From Triangularia verruculosa (lineage: Eukaryota; Ascomycota; Sordariomycetes; Sordariales; Podosporaceae): 64,000 nucleotides of DNA. Within the stretch, counting starts at the first letter, position 1, and each line of letters begins with the position of its first letter. Position numbers and translations under genes: made by a program. The DNA lies in contig MU863915.1 of assembly GCA_033296885.1 (NCBI GenBank), positions 124,001-188,000 on the forward strand, read 5' to 3'. Shown one piece after another: positions 10,831 to 24,000 of this stretch. Under the pieces are notes generated by a model. It ran no database searches and was not told the origin of the DNA. It saw nothing but the letters and a program-made list of their open reading frames with translations.

Positions 10831-12480
10831 TATAATCTTTAACTATTTAAAGTTCGATATATTATTTATTACTTATTATTAATTATTATTCTCCTTATTT
10901 TATCCTTTACTTCCTTCTTTATTAATATCTAATACGTTATTACTAACCCCCTTAAATATTGTTAAAGGCCTAATTACTTTATTTTATAACCTTTAAATTA
11001 ATATCGACAAAGACTTTAATTTTACTACCGGAGAATACTGTTTTTAAAGCTTTCTTTTATTTAAACTTATTATTTTAAATTATATAATATATCTTTCTTT
11101 ATTAATATTATTTATTATTACATTACTTATATACATAATAGCCCGAAACCTTTATAATAATTTATTTATTTTATTATATAATATATTTAAACTTTAATAT
11201 TAATATACTACTTCAGTTAAACTAATTTAAATTAATAACTATATAAAACTTACCCTTTATATACTATAAAAATTCGATAATATTATAATAACTCTTAACA
11301 ATATTTAATTCTTTAATATTATTTTAAACCCTACTCTTTAATTTATAAAACTTTATCGTCGTATATATAAAGCTTATAAAAATACTCTTTAATTAATTAA
11401 ATAAAATAATAAAAATTATATTTTAAAGGAGAAATTTAATAACCTTAAATAATAATATAAATATATTTAATTATAATATATTAAAGATATTACTTTAATT
11501 AAAACCGGTATTATATTTACCGAATAATAAATTTAGTAATTTAATTAGTAAATTGAAAATATTAATACCTGTTTCGTTATTTAAATTTAAAGTATTATTA
11601 TAAATATCGTTTAAGATATTAAATAATTACGGGAAGTTACGAACCGTTATTATATAATTTTAATAATCCTTAAGAAATAATCTAAAAGTTAAAAAGAATT
11701 TAATAATTAAGTTAATAATTAAATATATAAGTATAATTAAAATATCGATAAACTTTTAACTAAAGAATTTATTAATCCCTTTATTTTAAATTAATATAGG
11801 TATTATATTATAAATTAAATTAAAAAGTTTATAATTAATATTTTAAATAAGTTTTACATTTAAATAATAAATAATTTTTAAACGAATATTAAATTAAATT
11901 AAATTTTTTTAGAATAATATATATCGCGTTAACCTAATATTAAACGATTTATTATGATTCTTTTTAAAATATCCTCTTTAATATAACGTGTAAAGGAGCG
12001 ATTTATTATTATAGTTTTTTAAGAAATTTAAGTATAATAAACTTTTCGTTAAATTTAAATATAATTTAAAATTTTAAAATTTAACTTTATATATATAATA
12101 CTTATTATTAATAAAAATAGAGGTAAAGGATTTCCTTTTCATTTTATAAGTAAAGTAATTATAAAAGATCCTCTTTTAAAGTCCGATAATTTTAAAACCA
12201 ATAATAAAAATAATATTCTTTATCGATAAAATTTATACCGAATATTTAGTAATAAAAGTAAGGGACTTTCTTAAAATAATTATAATTTAAGAGGATAACG
12301 TTTATTTAGTTTTTCTAATCGAAACGACTTTATTTAGTTTATCCGTATATTTTTTTTTAAATATTTATATAAATTAACTTTATATATATAATTAAATTAC
12401 TTATTTATAATAAGAAAGACCTTTTTAAATTTTATATTTAATAATTTAAAGTCAAAATATATATAGAATTATATTAAAAT
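10831..12480. other. RIP-degraded internal region of element 1, left part
   Basis: Very AT-rich, with stops in all frames at short intervals. No domain could be recognised by eye. Confidence 0.75.
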
Positions 12481-12583
12481 AGGTATGGCTCATATACAGG
12501 CCTAAGGGCCCTGTAGCTAATACACTAATAGCGTAGCGGAATTGTCACACATGATACCTGTAGCTCACTGCTGAGGTGCTAGG

Positions 12584-12608
12584 CTACAGCACCTGGTAGG
12601 TGCTGTAG
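12584..12608. other. 11-bp perfect stem-loop
   Basis: CTACAGCACCT and AGGTGCTGTAG flank a 3-nt loop inside the interposed insertion. Possibly a subterminal structure of that element. Confidence 0.7.
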
Positions 12609-12837
12609 AACAGAGAATTAGTGGGTAACCTTCTATATTTGTAGCGATAGCCTTCTAAAGTCTACTATAATACTCTGTAGTAGGGTTCACACTCGACCTC
12701 TACCACATACCCACTGAGGGCCTCCCAGGGCCTTGCACCCCAGGGCGGGCAGATAGGCCAGAGTATGGCTTGGAAGACTCCGATTTTGGTGAGGTTGGCA
12801 AAAAAGCGACTCACGCCCATACAAAAGTCCACCCAAA

Positions 12838-13234
12838 TGTCACAGTTTTGGGAGGCGGTGGAGACGTAAGGAACCAATCAGGGCTGGACTGAACAATCGA
12901 GCGGGGCTCACGGTCCAGTGGACAGGACGGACCAATAAGATTGGGACCGGGGACCGTGGCGGGGCTCACGGTCCACGGTCCAGTATCGACCAGTAAGGAG
13001 AGGACCGAGGACCGTTTAGAAGTCAACGGTCCATAGTCCCTAGGTCTATATATACGAAAGAACTAAATAGCTTATAGATAGTTCCGCAATATATAATTAT
13101 AACTTATATTTACAGTATCTTATGTTTACATTGAGACATCTTATTATACATTATTTAGCTGTACCGAACTAATTATTAGAAGTAGCTTTTAACCGAGTAT
13201 CCCTTTCAGAGGTTTTATATAGGGGTTCATTACA
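12838..13234 (+). repeat. 5' LTR of element 2
   Basis: 397 bp. U3 holds repeated CTCACGGTCCA / CACGGTCC words and CCAATCA. A TATA box (GTCTATATATACGA) precedes a region shared with element 3. Confidence 0.92.
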
Positions 13235-13329
13235 CGTTATATACTCACTTCAACTCTATTACGGATAAATTAAAAGCGCTAGGTTAACGCTATAGCCGGA
13301 AATATCAACACTTAAGGGGGAACCTCGAC

Positions 13330-16300
13330 TTAACTTACTATCGACCAGCTTCTCGCCTATATTTGAAAGCTTAAAGATAAGTCGCGCCTCTTCTATAATA
13401 CCCTTACGCAGGAGAACGCTATACTCTACTAGGAGATCGGCACCTTACGTAAGGAAAGGGGACGCGCTAAATTTAAGGCTCCCGACTATTATAGAGAAAC
13501 TAAAAGGGAACTAGGAGGATTTTTAATCTAGTTTAAAGTATATTTTCGATATTATCCTTTCCATTTCCCGGATAAAGAATCTAAGGTTATATAAGCCGCG
13601 TCTAAACTTAAAGATAAAGTACTTACCTAATTTGAGCTAATTTTAAAAGACTATTTTAATAATAAATATAATAAGAAAGAAGAGGTTACTAAAAAATATT
13701 TTAAAATATATAAAGGTTTCGAAGAAAAGATTAAAGAAATATTCGAAGAGTATAATAAAAGTAGGTATACTTAGAAATAACTAGCTAACTTTAGGTAAAA
13801 TAAATCTACCGCTGACTATATTATAGTATTTAAAATAAATATACTCCATAGCGAGATTAACGACGAAGAGTTAATATAGTTATTCTATAACGGGCTTAAG
13901 GAAGAAGTTAAAAATAAACTATATTAATAAGAATAGCCGGAGACTATCGACAAGTATATTACGATAGTAGTCTATCTCGATGACCGATAATATCAGTACT
14001 ATAAAGAGCGTAAGGGCATACGTATGCAAGGACCCTACCGTCTTAATAATAAGAAGAAGAGATGGCATTATAGGACTTATATCTTAGGAACTACTTATAT
14101 AGGACTTATAAAGGTAGACGTAATTTAGAAGCGGTTTAAAGGAAAGAATAATATTAAGTACTTTAATTATAGAAAAATAAGCTATTTTAAAAAAGAATAT
14201 CGGGTACTTAAGTAGTTCCGTTAAAAGGAAAAAAAGACGGTAATAGTCGCTAAAATAATATAGATAGTAGAGATCTCTAGTATAGAGTATTTTAACGAGG
14301 ATTTTCAGAACTTAGCGGACGACTATACCGATAGCGACTATAAGTATAAGGCCTAGGAAGGAGAATTAATAGTCGACTTTAAGAGAGAAAACCGTATTAT
14401 AAGATAAGAACTACCGGTTAAAGGAACTGCGAAGTTAAAGGAAAATACTATTTCCGGACCTTCCGAGGAAACTTTATAATAATTAAAGTAGTTTTTCACT
14501 ATAAATATAATCTGTACTTTAGACTTATATACGGGAGGGACCTTAAAGTAGGCTAAGGAGCGAATTCAGAGATTTAAAGAGAAGTTAAAGGAACTTCGGA
14601 ATTAGCGAGAAGTAATTAAATAATATTACTGTAATTTCGAAGATAAAGTAATATAAACGATAATTAATCGCTAACCGCTCGTATAACTATAGTAAAGTAA
14701 TAAGCGTTAAATTATCCTAAAAGAAGAGTTTAATAAGGAGTTTGTACTACTTTATAAGGATAGAGAAATCTAGGATAAGTTTTAGGTATTATAATTAGTA
14801 GCTAATACCGGACTTGTATTAATATTAGGAAAGATTCTAAAGTATAAATAGTATAATCTTTATAAAGGAGATATATTATAGGTCTATCTATAATACTTAA
14901 AGTATAGGAGAATACTATAATTTTAGTATATTACTTATAAATATATAGAACATTACTAGTTAAAGACCCTTAACGGGTATTAGCCGATTAAAGAGATTAC
15001 CTAGGTAGGCTAACCAATATTAATAGCGAGAATATTTGCAAAATAGAAAATACTGGACGAAGAGTTAAACGATTACTTCCTATAAAAATAAAAGGACCTA
15101 GTTAAACTAGAGGAACTCCAGGTTATATAGGTTACACCTAAGTACGTAAGATACTACTTTAAGTAAGTAATAAGCTAGGGAGAGAATACCGCCGAAAAGA
15201 AGAAGTATAGTTTAATGTAATATAAGAGTTTAAAATGTATCTTCCACCTCCAAATAAAGGCCCGAAAATACTACGAGGTTAACTTTAAAGTATATAAAGT
15301 ACGTATTAAGAAGAGGATTTAAAGTAATATTCAGAATAAAAAGTAGAAAGGAGCCTAACGATAATAGTTAATTAATTTCGAATTACTAAATAGTTTAATA
15401 AAAGAGGACGCTTTAAAGGTATAATAATAGTTAGGAAAAGGACTACAGCCTTTTACAAAGGCCGTAAACCTTTAAAGGATTATAAATAAAATATTAGCGA
15501 GGTTATTACTATATAAAAAAGAGGTATAAAAAATAAAAGGTTATAAATAATAGTATATTAAAAGGGTTTTTTAATATAGGTATTTATAGATAATAGAGTA
15601 AAAGCGGACTTAATTTTACTAAGATTTATATAATAAACCTAAGTTCTATAAAAGAAAAAGGAAAAAAAGGTTATTATAAAAGGACCCTTCCCTATATAAT
15701 TAGTAATTAAAGAGACGGTACTACTAGATATTATAATATTAGGGAAAATAATGATAGTGATTTTTGATATCGTAGATATAGGACTAGAAAAAGATATAAT
15801 TCTAGAGCAACTATAATATAAAGACTATAACCTAGATATCGATTAGAAGGACGGTAACTACCTACGACCAAAGATATATCGGGAGTATTTAATTAACGAT
15901 AGGAAATTAAGGGTATAGCGAGAGTAAAGTACGGGATAAGTATCCTCTACGGTACTACCGTAAAAGATATAAGAAGTATTAGTATACTTTATTAATAAAG
16001 GCGGTAAAATTAAAAAAGTAGGGTTAGTAGGAATAGTAGTATTAGTGGAAATTACGGTAGTAATAAAGGATAAATATACTTATTACAATAATATAAAGAA
16101 AAGCAATAAGAAAGAGGTACCGGTAAAGTACTAGGGGTATCCGGTATTTACAGTAAAGTACCTTTAAAACTTACTAAAGAGGGGACTATAGGATTATAAG
16201 ATTAAATTTAAAGAAAAAATAAAGTTTAAGCTCTTTTAGGTTTATTATATTAACGATAAGTAAAGTAAAGAGTTACGAAAGTACTTAAACGAAAATATTA

Positions 16301-19010
16301 AAAGAGGGTATATTAAAGTATTTATATCGCCGGCTAAATATCCTATTTTCTTCGTACCGAAGAAAGATAAAAGTCCGTAACTATATATAGATTATCGACA
16401 GTTAAATTAAGAGACGGTGAAGAACGGTTACCTATTACCGTTAATTTCTCGGCTAAAAAATTAATTATTAGGAGTATAATAGTTTATTAGATTTAATATA
16501 TTAGTTGGGTATACGTATATATAAATTAAGGAAAGAGATAAATAAAAGATAACTTTTCGTACATTTTACGGATATTTCGAGTACTTCGTTATACCGTTTA
16601 AGCTTATAAATATATCTGCGACTTTCTAGGCCCTTATTAATTATATAATTTACTAATATCTCGATAAAATAGTAGTTTATTACCTCGACGACGTCTTTAT
16701 TTATTTGTATACTTTAGAGGAATATAGATAGTATATTAAAGAGATTTTAAATGTACTATATAAAGTAAGATTATTAATTAATAAGGATAAAAGCGAGTTC
16801 TATATATAGAAAACGGTTTACCTAGGGTATTTTATTTCGCTAAGAGAAATATAAATGGAATTAGAGAAGATAGCAGTAGTTAAGGATTAATTGAGATTAT
16901 AAGTAGAAATAACTGAACGATTAAAGACTAGGGTTTAAGAGTTTCTGCGATTTACGAACTTCTATCGGATATTTATATAGAACTATAGCGCTATAGCGAA
17001 GCTATTAAACGACCTAATTAAAAAGAATACCGGATTTAAGTAGGAAAAGGAGTAAAAGGAGGTTTTTTAAGTTATTAAGAATACTATTATAGTAGACTTA
17101 GTATTTAAACTTCCCGATTTAAATCGACTTTTTAAGGTCGAGATAAATACTTTTAACTATATTATTAGAGGGTAGCTAGGATAATAAAATAAGAACGGAA
17201 AATTACACCTTATAACGTTCTTTTCGAAAAAACTAAAAGGACTACGTAAAAACTACCCTATCTATAATAAAGAGTTACTTACTATTATTAAGGCCTTCGA
17301 AGAGTAGAGACTATACCTTAGCGGTATCAACTATAAGGTTCAGGTCTATATTAACTATAAAAACCTAAAGTATTTTACTATTATTAAGGTCCTTAACGCT
17401 AAGTAAAGCCGATAGTTAGAATTTTTATCTGAATTTAACTTTTAGATCTATTATAAGAAGGGATCCGAGAACGTAAGAGCGGACGCTTTAAGTAGAAAGG
17501 CGAACTACTACGAAAAGAAAGTAAAAGAAGAATTACTACCCTTATTATAAAAAACAGTAGAAAATATACTTAAGTACCCGCTTTAATAATAAACCGAATA
17601 TTATATAATATATCGAAAAGAATCTACTACCTATAAGTACTAAGGTAATATCGATAATAATAATTAAAAACGATAAACTAAGTTAAAACTGCTAAGAATT
17701 TAAAAAGATAACCGTTATAGGCTTTAGTATAATAATAGGGCCTACGTCAATCTAGAATAGCGGAAGATACTAATTTAGAAGATCTATAAGTCGAAACTCA
17801 GAGGATATATAAAAGTAGCTAAAATAATAAAAAAAATTAAATAATATTTTAATTAACTAAGATTAAAAAAGGATATAAAAGAGGCGTTACAGAAGTATAA
17901 CCTCTATAGGAGAACGAGAGCAAAAAGACATAAGTTATACGGGTTTTTAAAGCCGCTACCAGTAATAGAGTAACTATAGAGTTCAATATTAATAGACTTT
18001 ATTACTAAACTACTAAAATCTAAAGATATAACTATAAGCGTTAAATACAAAAATATCTTAATAGTAATTAATAAACTTACTAAATAAATATATTTCCTAC
18101 CCTATAAAGAGACCTAGACGGCGGAATAATTAGTAGATATAGTATTTCGGAACGTTATAGTAATATATATATAACTAAGGGAATTTATTATAGATTGCAA
18201 TACTAAATTCGTATCGAAGTTTTAGAAGGCTCTAATAAAGTAAGTAAAAGTAAAGAGTAAGGCGTTATTAGCATATTACCTATAGACGGACGGCCAAATA
18301 AAGAGGCTTAACTAAATTATCGAATAATATTTTCGAAATTATATTAATTTCGAATAGGATAATTAGGTTAAACTTTTACTAGCGGTACAGCTCATATATA
18401 ATATAGTACCTACGGAAATAACGAAAATCATATTATTTTTCGTAAACTACGATTTTAAAGTAGATCTACGATAAAGATTAGAGTTAAAGGTACTTAGGGC
18501 AGCAGTAAAGACAAGGAAGCTATATATACTATACACCAAACTCAAAAAAGAACTCGAATTTATTCAGGAATATATATATAAGTACTATAATATTAAACGG
18601 CTCGAAGGACCTCGCTTAAAAAAAGAGAATAAAGTATTTTTATTAATATATAATCTACGTATAAAGAGGCCTAGTAAAAATTTAAACTACAGGAAAGTAA
18701 GCCTATTTAAAGTTAAAAGGAAAATATCGGAAACGGTATACGAACTAAAGTTATCTAGTACAATACGTCTACGGTTATACACTTTTCACATCTTACTTCT
18801 AAAACCCGTACTACCGGTAAGTAAAACTAATACCCAGGAAGTAGCGGAGGACGAAGAAGAGAAGTATAATATAAAAGAAGTACTGGATTCACGATTTAAC
18901 GAAGGACAATTAAAGTATTTAGTTAGTTAATTAGATTACCTAGCTATAGATAACTCGTAGGAACTAACGGTAAATCTAAATTACCCGGATAAGTTAAAAA
19001 ATTCTATCGG
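13330..19010 (+). pseudogene. gag-pol remnant of element 2
   Basis: Frames are broken by many TAG and TAA codons, but the order is readable. A gag zinc knuckle lies near 14155-14205, with its cysteine codons now reading Tyr (KYFNY..). Reverse transcriptase spans about 16290-16860, with VPKKDKSP, ITFRTFYGYFEYFVIPF and an intact YYLDDVFIY. RNase H has NYPIYNKELLTIIKAF near 17255-17302. Integrase spans about 17930-18480, with FIIDCNTKF and YYLxTDGQ. A chromodomain-like end lies at 18880-19010 (VLDSRFNEGQLKYLV). RT before integrase plus a C-terminal chromodomain identifies the chromovirus branch of Ty3/Gypsy. Loss of Cys and gain of stops fit G-to-A RIP changes. Confidence 0.88.
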
Positions 19011-19098
19011 TAATACCTAGATTAACCTAAGCTAATCGAAATACTAAAAAGATTAGTACCTAGATTATAGGGTATACCTATAAATCTGGATACCGAAG

Positions 19099-19168
19099 AA
19101 CTTCGGCGGAAGTCGAATCCGCACCTCTAACGTAATAATCGACGTACTATACGCTACACTATAAGGTT
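19099..19168 (-). pseudogene. tRNA-like sequence 1 in element 2
   Basis: On the minus strand it opens AACCTTATAGTG and closes CCGAAGTT, with a D-arm-like ATAGTGTAGCGTA and a T-arm GCGGATTCGACTTCCGC. The anticodon loop cannot be assigned securely. About 235 bp away lies a second copy (19334-19403). Confidence 0.5.
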
Positions 19169-19333
19169 AATAAATATCTAGAGGCTTATCTACAACTAGC
19201 GCCACGTACCTTAACTACCGTAAGAAATTGGAGGAGTTCCACCGATATTATCTAAACCGACTTAAGCTAAACTAAACGATAAAAAGAAAAAGTACCTAAA
19301 TTACTAGTAGTACTAATAAATCTAGATACTAAG

Positions 19334-19403
19334 AACCTCGATAGAAATCGAACCCGTACCTCTAACGTAGTAATCGACGTACTATATATTACATTATAAG
19401 GTT
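19334..19403 (-). pseudogene. tRNA-like sequence 2 in element 2
   Basis: Tandem copy of 19099-19168 with similar flanks. Acceptor ends AACCT/AGGTT are complementary, and GGGTTCGAT is retained as B box. It is antisense to gag-pol. Confidence 0.55.
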
Positions 19404-19656
19404 AACGAATATCTAGGGACCTACCTATAATTAGTATTACATACCTTAACTGCCCTAAGAAGTTAAAGGCGTGCTACTAACGGCGCCCTAGCCGGTAAAG
19501 AAGGAAGGACCGCTAAAGCCAGGATCTAAGAGAAGATCGGAAGGCTAGTCGAGGCCTAAGGAGGAATCCAGGGCGTAAGGAACCCACAAGGCAGTGTTCT
19601 AGGAGGCTTCCGGCCGTATAGAGATATCGCGAGAAGGTTCGGGCGGCGCGGTAGTA

Positions 19657-20056
19657 TGTGACGAACCCCTGTACAGAACCTCTGAAAGGGATACTCGGTT
19701 GAAGGTAACTTCTGACAATTGGTTCGGTGCAGCTAAACAGTGCACAACAAGATGTCTCAATGTAAACACAAGATACCGTGAATACAAGCTGTAATTGCAT
19801 ACTGCGGAACTATCTATAAGCTATCTAATTCCTCCGTATATATAGACCTATTACCAAGACCTAGATTATCCTATTGCTCCTCGGATTATAACTGATTCTT
19901 AAGGATTATAAGTAATTCCTAGGAATCACTCATGATTCCTTTATGTCCCGGATAATTTACCTTTTATTAGTCTATCCTCCTTTCCTCTGATTAACTACTA
20001 TACCTCCTTTTTCTTATTGGTTATTCCTTTCGGATATCCATATTATATTCGTAATA
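19657..20056 (-). repeat. 3' LTR of element 3
   Basis: 400 bp matching 26875-27274. The outer (left) edge keeps its G and C; the inner part carries many C/T and G/A changes. Confidence 0.92.
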
Positions 20057-20166
20057 CGATACCCCCCCTCCTAAGTCGACGTTTCGGCGACCCTATTTAA
20101 AACCTTTTACTAATAACTAACCTTATCTACCGTAAGTCCTCCTCTTTATCTTTCTCCACCGCTGCG

Positions 20167-20830
20167 ATGTTTAACCGCGTAAGTAAATCCAAACGCTTAC
20201 CGACGTTGACCCGTCTCGATTTTGCGACGAGAATTTTACGTCGTTCTTTCGAAATACTAACTCTTTATTCCGTTTATGCCACCCGTAACCTCTCTTATAT
20301 TGTATCGCTTACTAAATCCTCTCGTTACTTTGAGTATATTCGTTGCGGTCTCTTCCGTTATAACGTCCTCGGGATTACTCTTCGCTAGTTATTTTATATT
20401 ATTTTGTAATACGACGCTATAGAGGCGGAGTTCGAGTTAGCGGAAATGTAAATTAAGGCTGCCGTTAAGAATGCCCGTTGTATTCGAGAATAGATTAAGG
20501 CTAAGGCCGAAGCTACGAATGAGAAGGTTTGGCGTCTACGAAAATAGAAGAAAATGTGGCTCGAGAAAATGTCGCGGGCTATATTTCGGGGTTTTAATAC
20601 CGTAGAGGAGCTGGAAGAATTAAAGTGCTAAGAGACCGCTAATAAAGCCGCTTCCCTTATCCCCGACTTGTCCTTCGACTAGTTTTTTATCCCTCTGGAT
20701 TAGCTAATCCAAGACTCCGTTGGTGCGGGTGTTAGTCCCGTAGGCGATATAGGCCCCTACGCTTTCCCTTATTTTCCTCTAGTCCCGACGGTTAGTTCTC
20801 CGCGGTATTCCTTACCCTTAGTTATCTAAG
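20167..20830 (+). pseudogene. Antisense open-frame remnant in element 3
   Basis: Read against gag-pol, a long frame with few stops starts MFNRVSKSKRLPTL and holds SSRYFEYIRCGLFRYNV. That could be a CxxC-type motif whose Cys codons became Tyr. A heptad-like coiled coil rich in Ala, Lys, Arg and Glu ends RGFNTVEELEELK. Element 2 has a related frame in the same relative place (SSRYLEYVCC near 27560). From memory, similar antisense proteins with a coiled coil and DELE-like end are annotated as hypothetical in other fungal Gypsy elements. Function unknown. Confidence 0.55.
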
Positions 20831-20913
20831 GTTCCTCCGGTAGAACTCCTCCAACTCCTTAAGATAGTTAAGGTTCGTAGTGCTAATTATAGGTAGGTCC
20901 TTAGGTGTTTATT

Positions 20914-20983
20914 AACTTTATAGTGTAATGTATAGTACGTCGACTATTATATCGGAGGCGCGGGTTTGATTTCCGTTGGGGTT
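20914..20983 (+). pseudogene. tRNA-like sequence in element 3
   Basis: Resembles 19334-19403: TATAGTGTAATGTATAGTACGTCGAC opening with GGGTTTGAT near the end. Again antisense to gag-pol and next to the antisense frame, so its position is shared by both elements. Cited words are kept short; the whole is about 70 nt. Confidence 0.5.
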
Positions 20984-21094
20984 TTATATCTAGATTTATA
21001 GGTACCGCTTATAAATCTAAGTACTATTCTTTTTATTTAAGCCGGTTTAGATACTGCCGATAGAATTCTTTTAGTTTATTTAGGTAATTTAGAT

Positions 21095-24000
21095 TTACCG
21101 TTAATTCCTATAAGTTATCCGTAACTAGGTAATCTAACTAATTAACTAAGTATTCTAATTAACCTTCGTTAAACCGTAAATCTAGTATTTCTTTTACATC
21201 ATACTCCTCTTCCTCGTCCTCCGCCACCTCCTGGGTATTAGTCTTACTTGCCGGTAGTGTAGGTTTTAGAAGTGAGATGTAAAAAGTATATGATTATAGA
21301 TGTATCGTATTAGGTAGCTTCAGCTTATATACCGTCTCCGATATCTTCCTTTTAATTTTAAATAGTCCTATTCGCCTATAGTCCAATTTTTTACTAGGCC
21401 TCTTTATATATAAATTGTATATTAATAAAAACACTTTATCCTCCCTCTTTAAGCGAGGTCCTTTGAACCGTTTAGTATTATAGTACTTATATATATATTT
21501 CCGAATAAATTTAAACTCTTCCTTAAGTTTAATATATAGTATATATAGCTTTCCTACTTTTACTGCCGCCCTAAGTACCTTTACCTTTGGTCCTTATTGT
21601 AGATCTACTTTAAAACTGTAATTCGCGAAGAATAGTGTAACTTTCGTTATCTCCGTAGGTGCTATATTATACGTAAGCTGTACCGCTGGTAAGAGTTTAA
21701 CCTAGTTATTTTATTCGAAATTAATATAATTCCGAAGGTATTATTCGACGATTTAATTAAGCCTCTCCGTTTAGCCGTCCGTCTATAGGTAATATATTAA
21801 TGACGCTTTACTTTTTACTCCTACTTACTTTATTAAAGCCTTCTAAAACTTCGATATAAACTTAGTATTGCGATCCGTAATAAATTCCTTTAACTATATA
21901 TATATTACCGTAACGTTCTAAAATATTATATCCGCTAATTATTCCGCCGTTTAGGTCTCTTTATAGGGCAAGAAGTATACCCACTTAGTAAGCTTATTAA
22001 TTACCGTTAAAATACTATTGTATTTAACGCCTATAGTTATATCCTTAGATTTTAATAGTTTAATAATAAAGTCTATCGATACTAAACTCCACGGTTACTC
22101 TACTACTAGTAATAACTCTAAGAACCCGTATAGTTTATATCTCTCTACTTTCGTTCTTCTACAGAGGTTATACTCCTATAACGTTTTTTCTATATCCTTT
22201 TTTAGTCCTAGTTAATTAAAATATTATTTAATTTTTTCTATTGTCTTAACTACTCCTATATATCCTCCGAACTTCGACTCGTGGATCTCTTAAACTAATG
22301 TCTTCCGTTATTCTAGTTCGACGTAAGCCTTATTATTATATTAAAGCCGGTAGCGGTCGTTCTTCTAGATCCCTAATAATTCTAACTTAGCCTATCGTTC
22401 TTAATCGTTACTATCGATATTACCTTAGTATTTATAGGTAGTAGATTCTTCTCGATATACTATGTAATACTTAGCCTACTATTGGAGTAGGTACCGAAGT
22501 ATACTTTCTACTATTTCCTGTAGTAAGGGTGGTAATTCCTCTTCCATTTTCTTTTTATAGTAGTCCGCCCTTTTACTTAAAGCGTCCGCTTTTATATTCT
22601 CGGATCTTTTCTTATAATAGATCTGAAAATTAAACTTAGATAAGAATTTTAACTACCTACTTTACCTAGCGTTAAAGACCTTAGTAATAGTGAAATACTT
22701 TAGGTTTTTATAGTTAGTGTAAACCTAGACCTCGTAGTTAGTACTGCTAAGGTATAGTCTCTATTCTTCGAACGCTTTAATAATAGTAAATAGCTTCTTA
22801 TTATAGATAGGGTAATTTTTATATAGTCCTTTTAACTTCTTCGAAAAGAATACTATTAAGTATAATTTCCTATCCTCGTCTCGTTACCCTAGCTGCCCTC
22901 CGATAGTATAGTCGGAAGTATCTATCTCGACTTTAAAAGGTCGTTTTAGATCGGGGAGTTTAAATACTAAGTCCGCTATAATAGCGTTTTTAATAGCTTA
23001 AAAAGCCTCCTCCTACTCCTTTCCCTACTTAAACTTAGCGTCCTTCTTAGTTAAGTCGTTTAATAGTTTTACTATAGCGCCGTAGTTCCGTATAAATATC
23101 CGATAGAAGTTCGTAAATCCCAGAAACTCTCGAACCTTAGTTTTTAGTTGTTCGGCCGTTTTTATTTATAGTTTCGGCCAGTCCTTAACTACTGTAATTT
23201 TCCCTAGCTCTATTCGCATTTTTCTTAGCGAGATTAGATATCCTAGGTAGACCGTTTCCTATATATAGAACTTACTTTTATCCTTATTAATTAATAATCC
23301 TGCTCTATATAACGCGTTTAAAATCTCTTTAATATACTATCTATATTCTTTTAAAGTACGTAAGTAGATAAGAATATTATCGAAGTAGTAAACTATTGTT
23401 TTATCGAGGTACTAGCGAATTGTATAATTAACGAGGATTTAGAAAGTCGCCGGTATATTTATAAGCCTAAACGGTATAACGAGGTACTTGAAATATCCAT
23501 AAGGTATACGAAAAGCTATCTTCTATTCGCCTCCCTCTTTAATTCATATATATACATACCTAATTAATATATTAAGTCTAGTAAACTATTATACCCCTAA
23601 TAGTTAACTTCTTAGCCGAGAAATTAATAGTAGTAAATAACCGTTTTTTACCGTCTCCTAATTTAATTATCGGTAATCTATATATAATCGCGGACTTTTA
23701 TCTTTCTTCGGTACAAAGAAAATAAGATATCCCGCCGGCGATATAGATACTTTAATATACCCTCTCTTAATATTTTCGTCTAAGTATTTCCGTAACTCCT
23801 TACTTTACTTATCGTTAATATAGTAAACCTAAAAAAGCTTAAGCTTTATTCCTTTTTTAAGCTTAATCTTATAGTCCTATAGTCCCTTCTTTAATAGATT
23901 TTAAAGGTATTTTACTATAAATACCGGATGCCCTTAGTACTTTACCGGCACCTCCTTCTTATCGCCTTTCTTTATATTATTATAATAGGCGTATTTATCT

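Noticed and set aside
19513..19800. 95-codon frame across the left edge of element 3
   Set aside because: It is LTR sequence (R-U5) joined to element 2 DNA. The same residues appear at 28066-28356 because that is also LTR.
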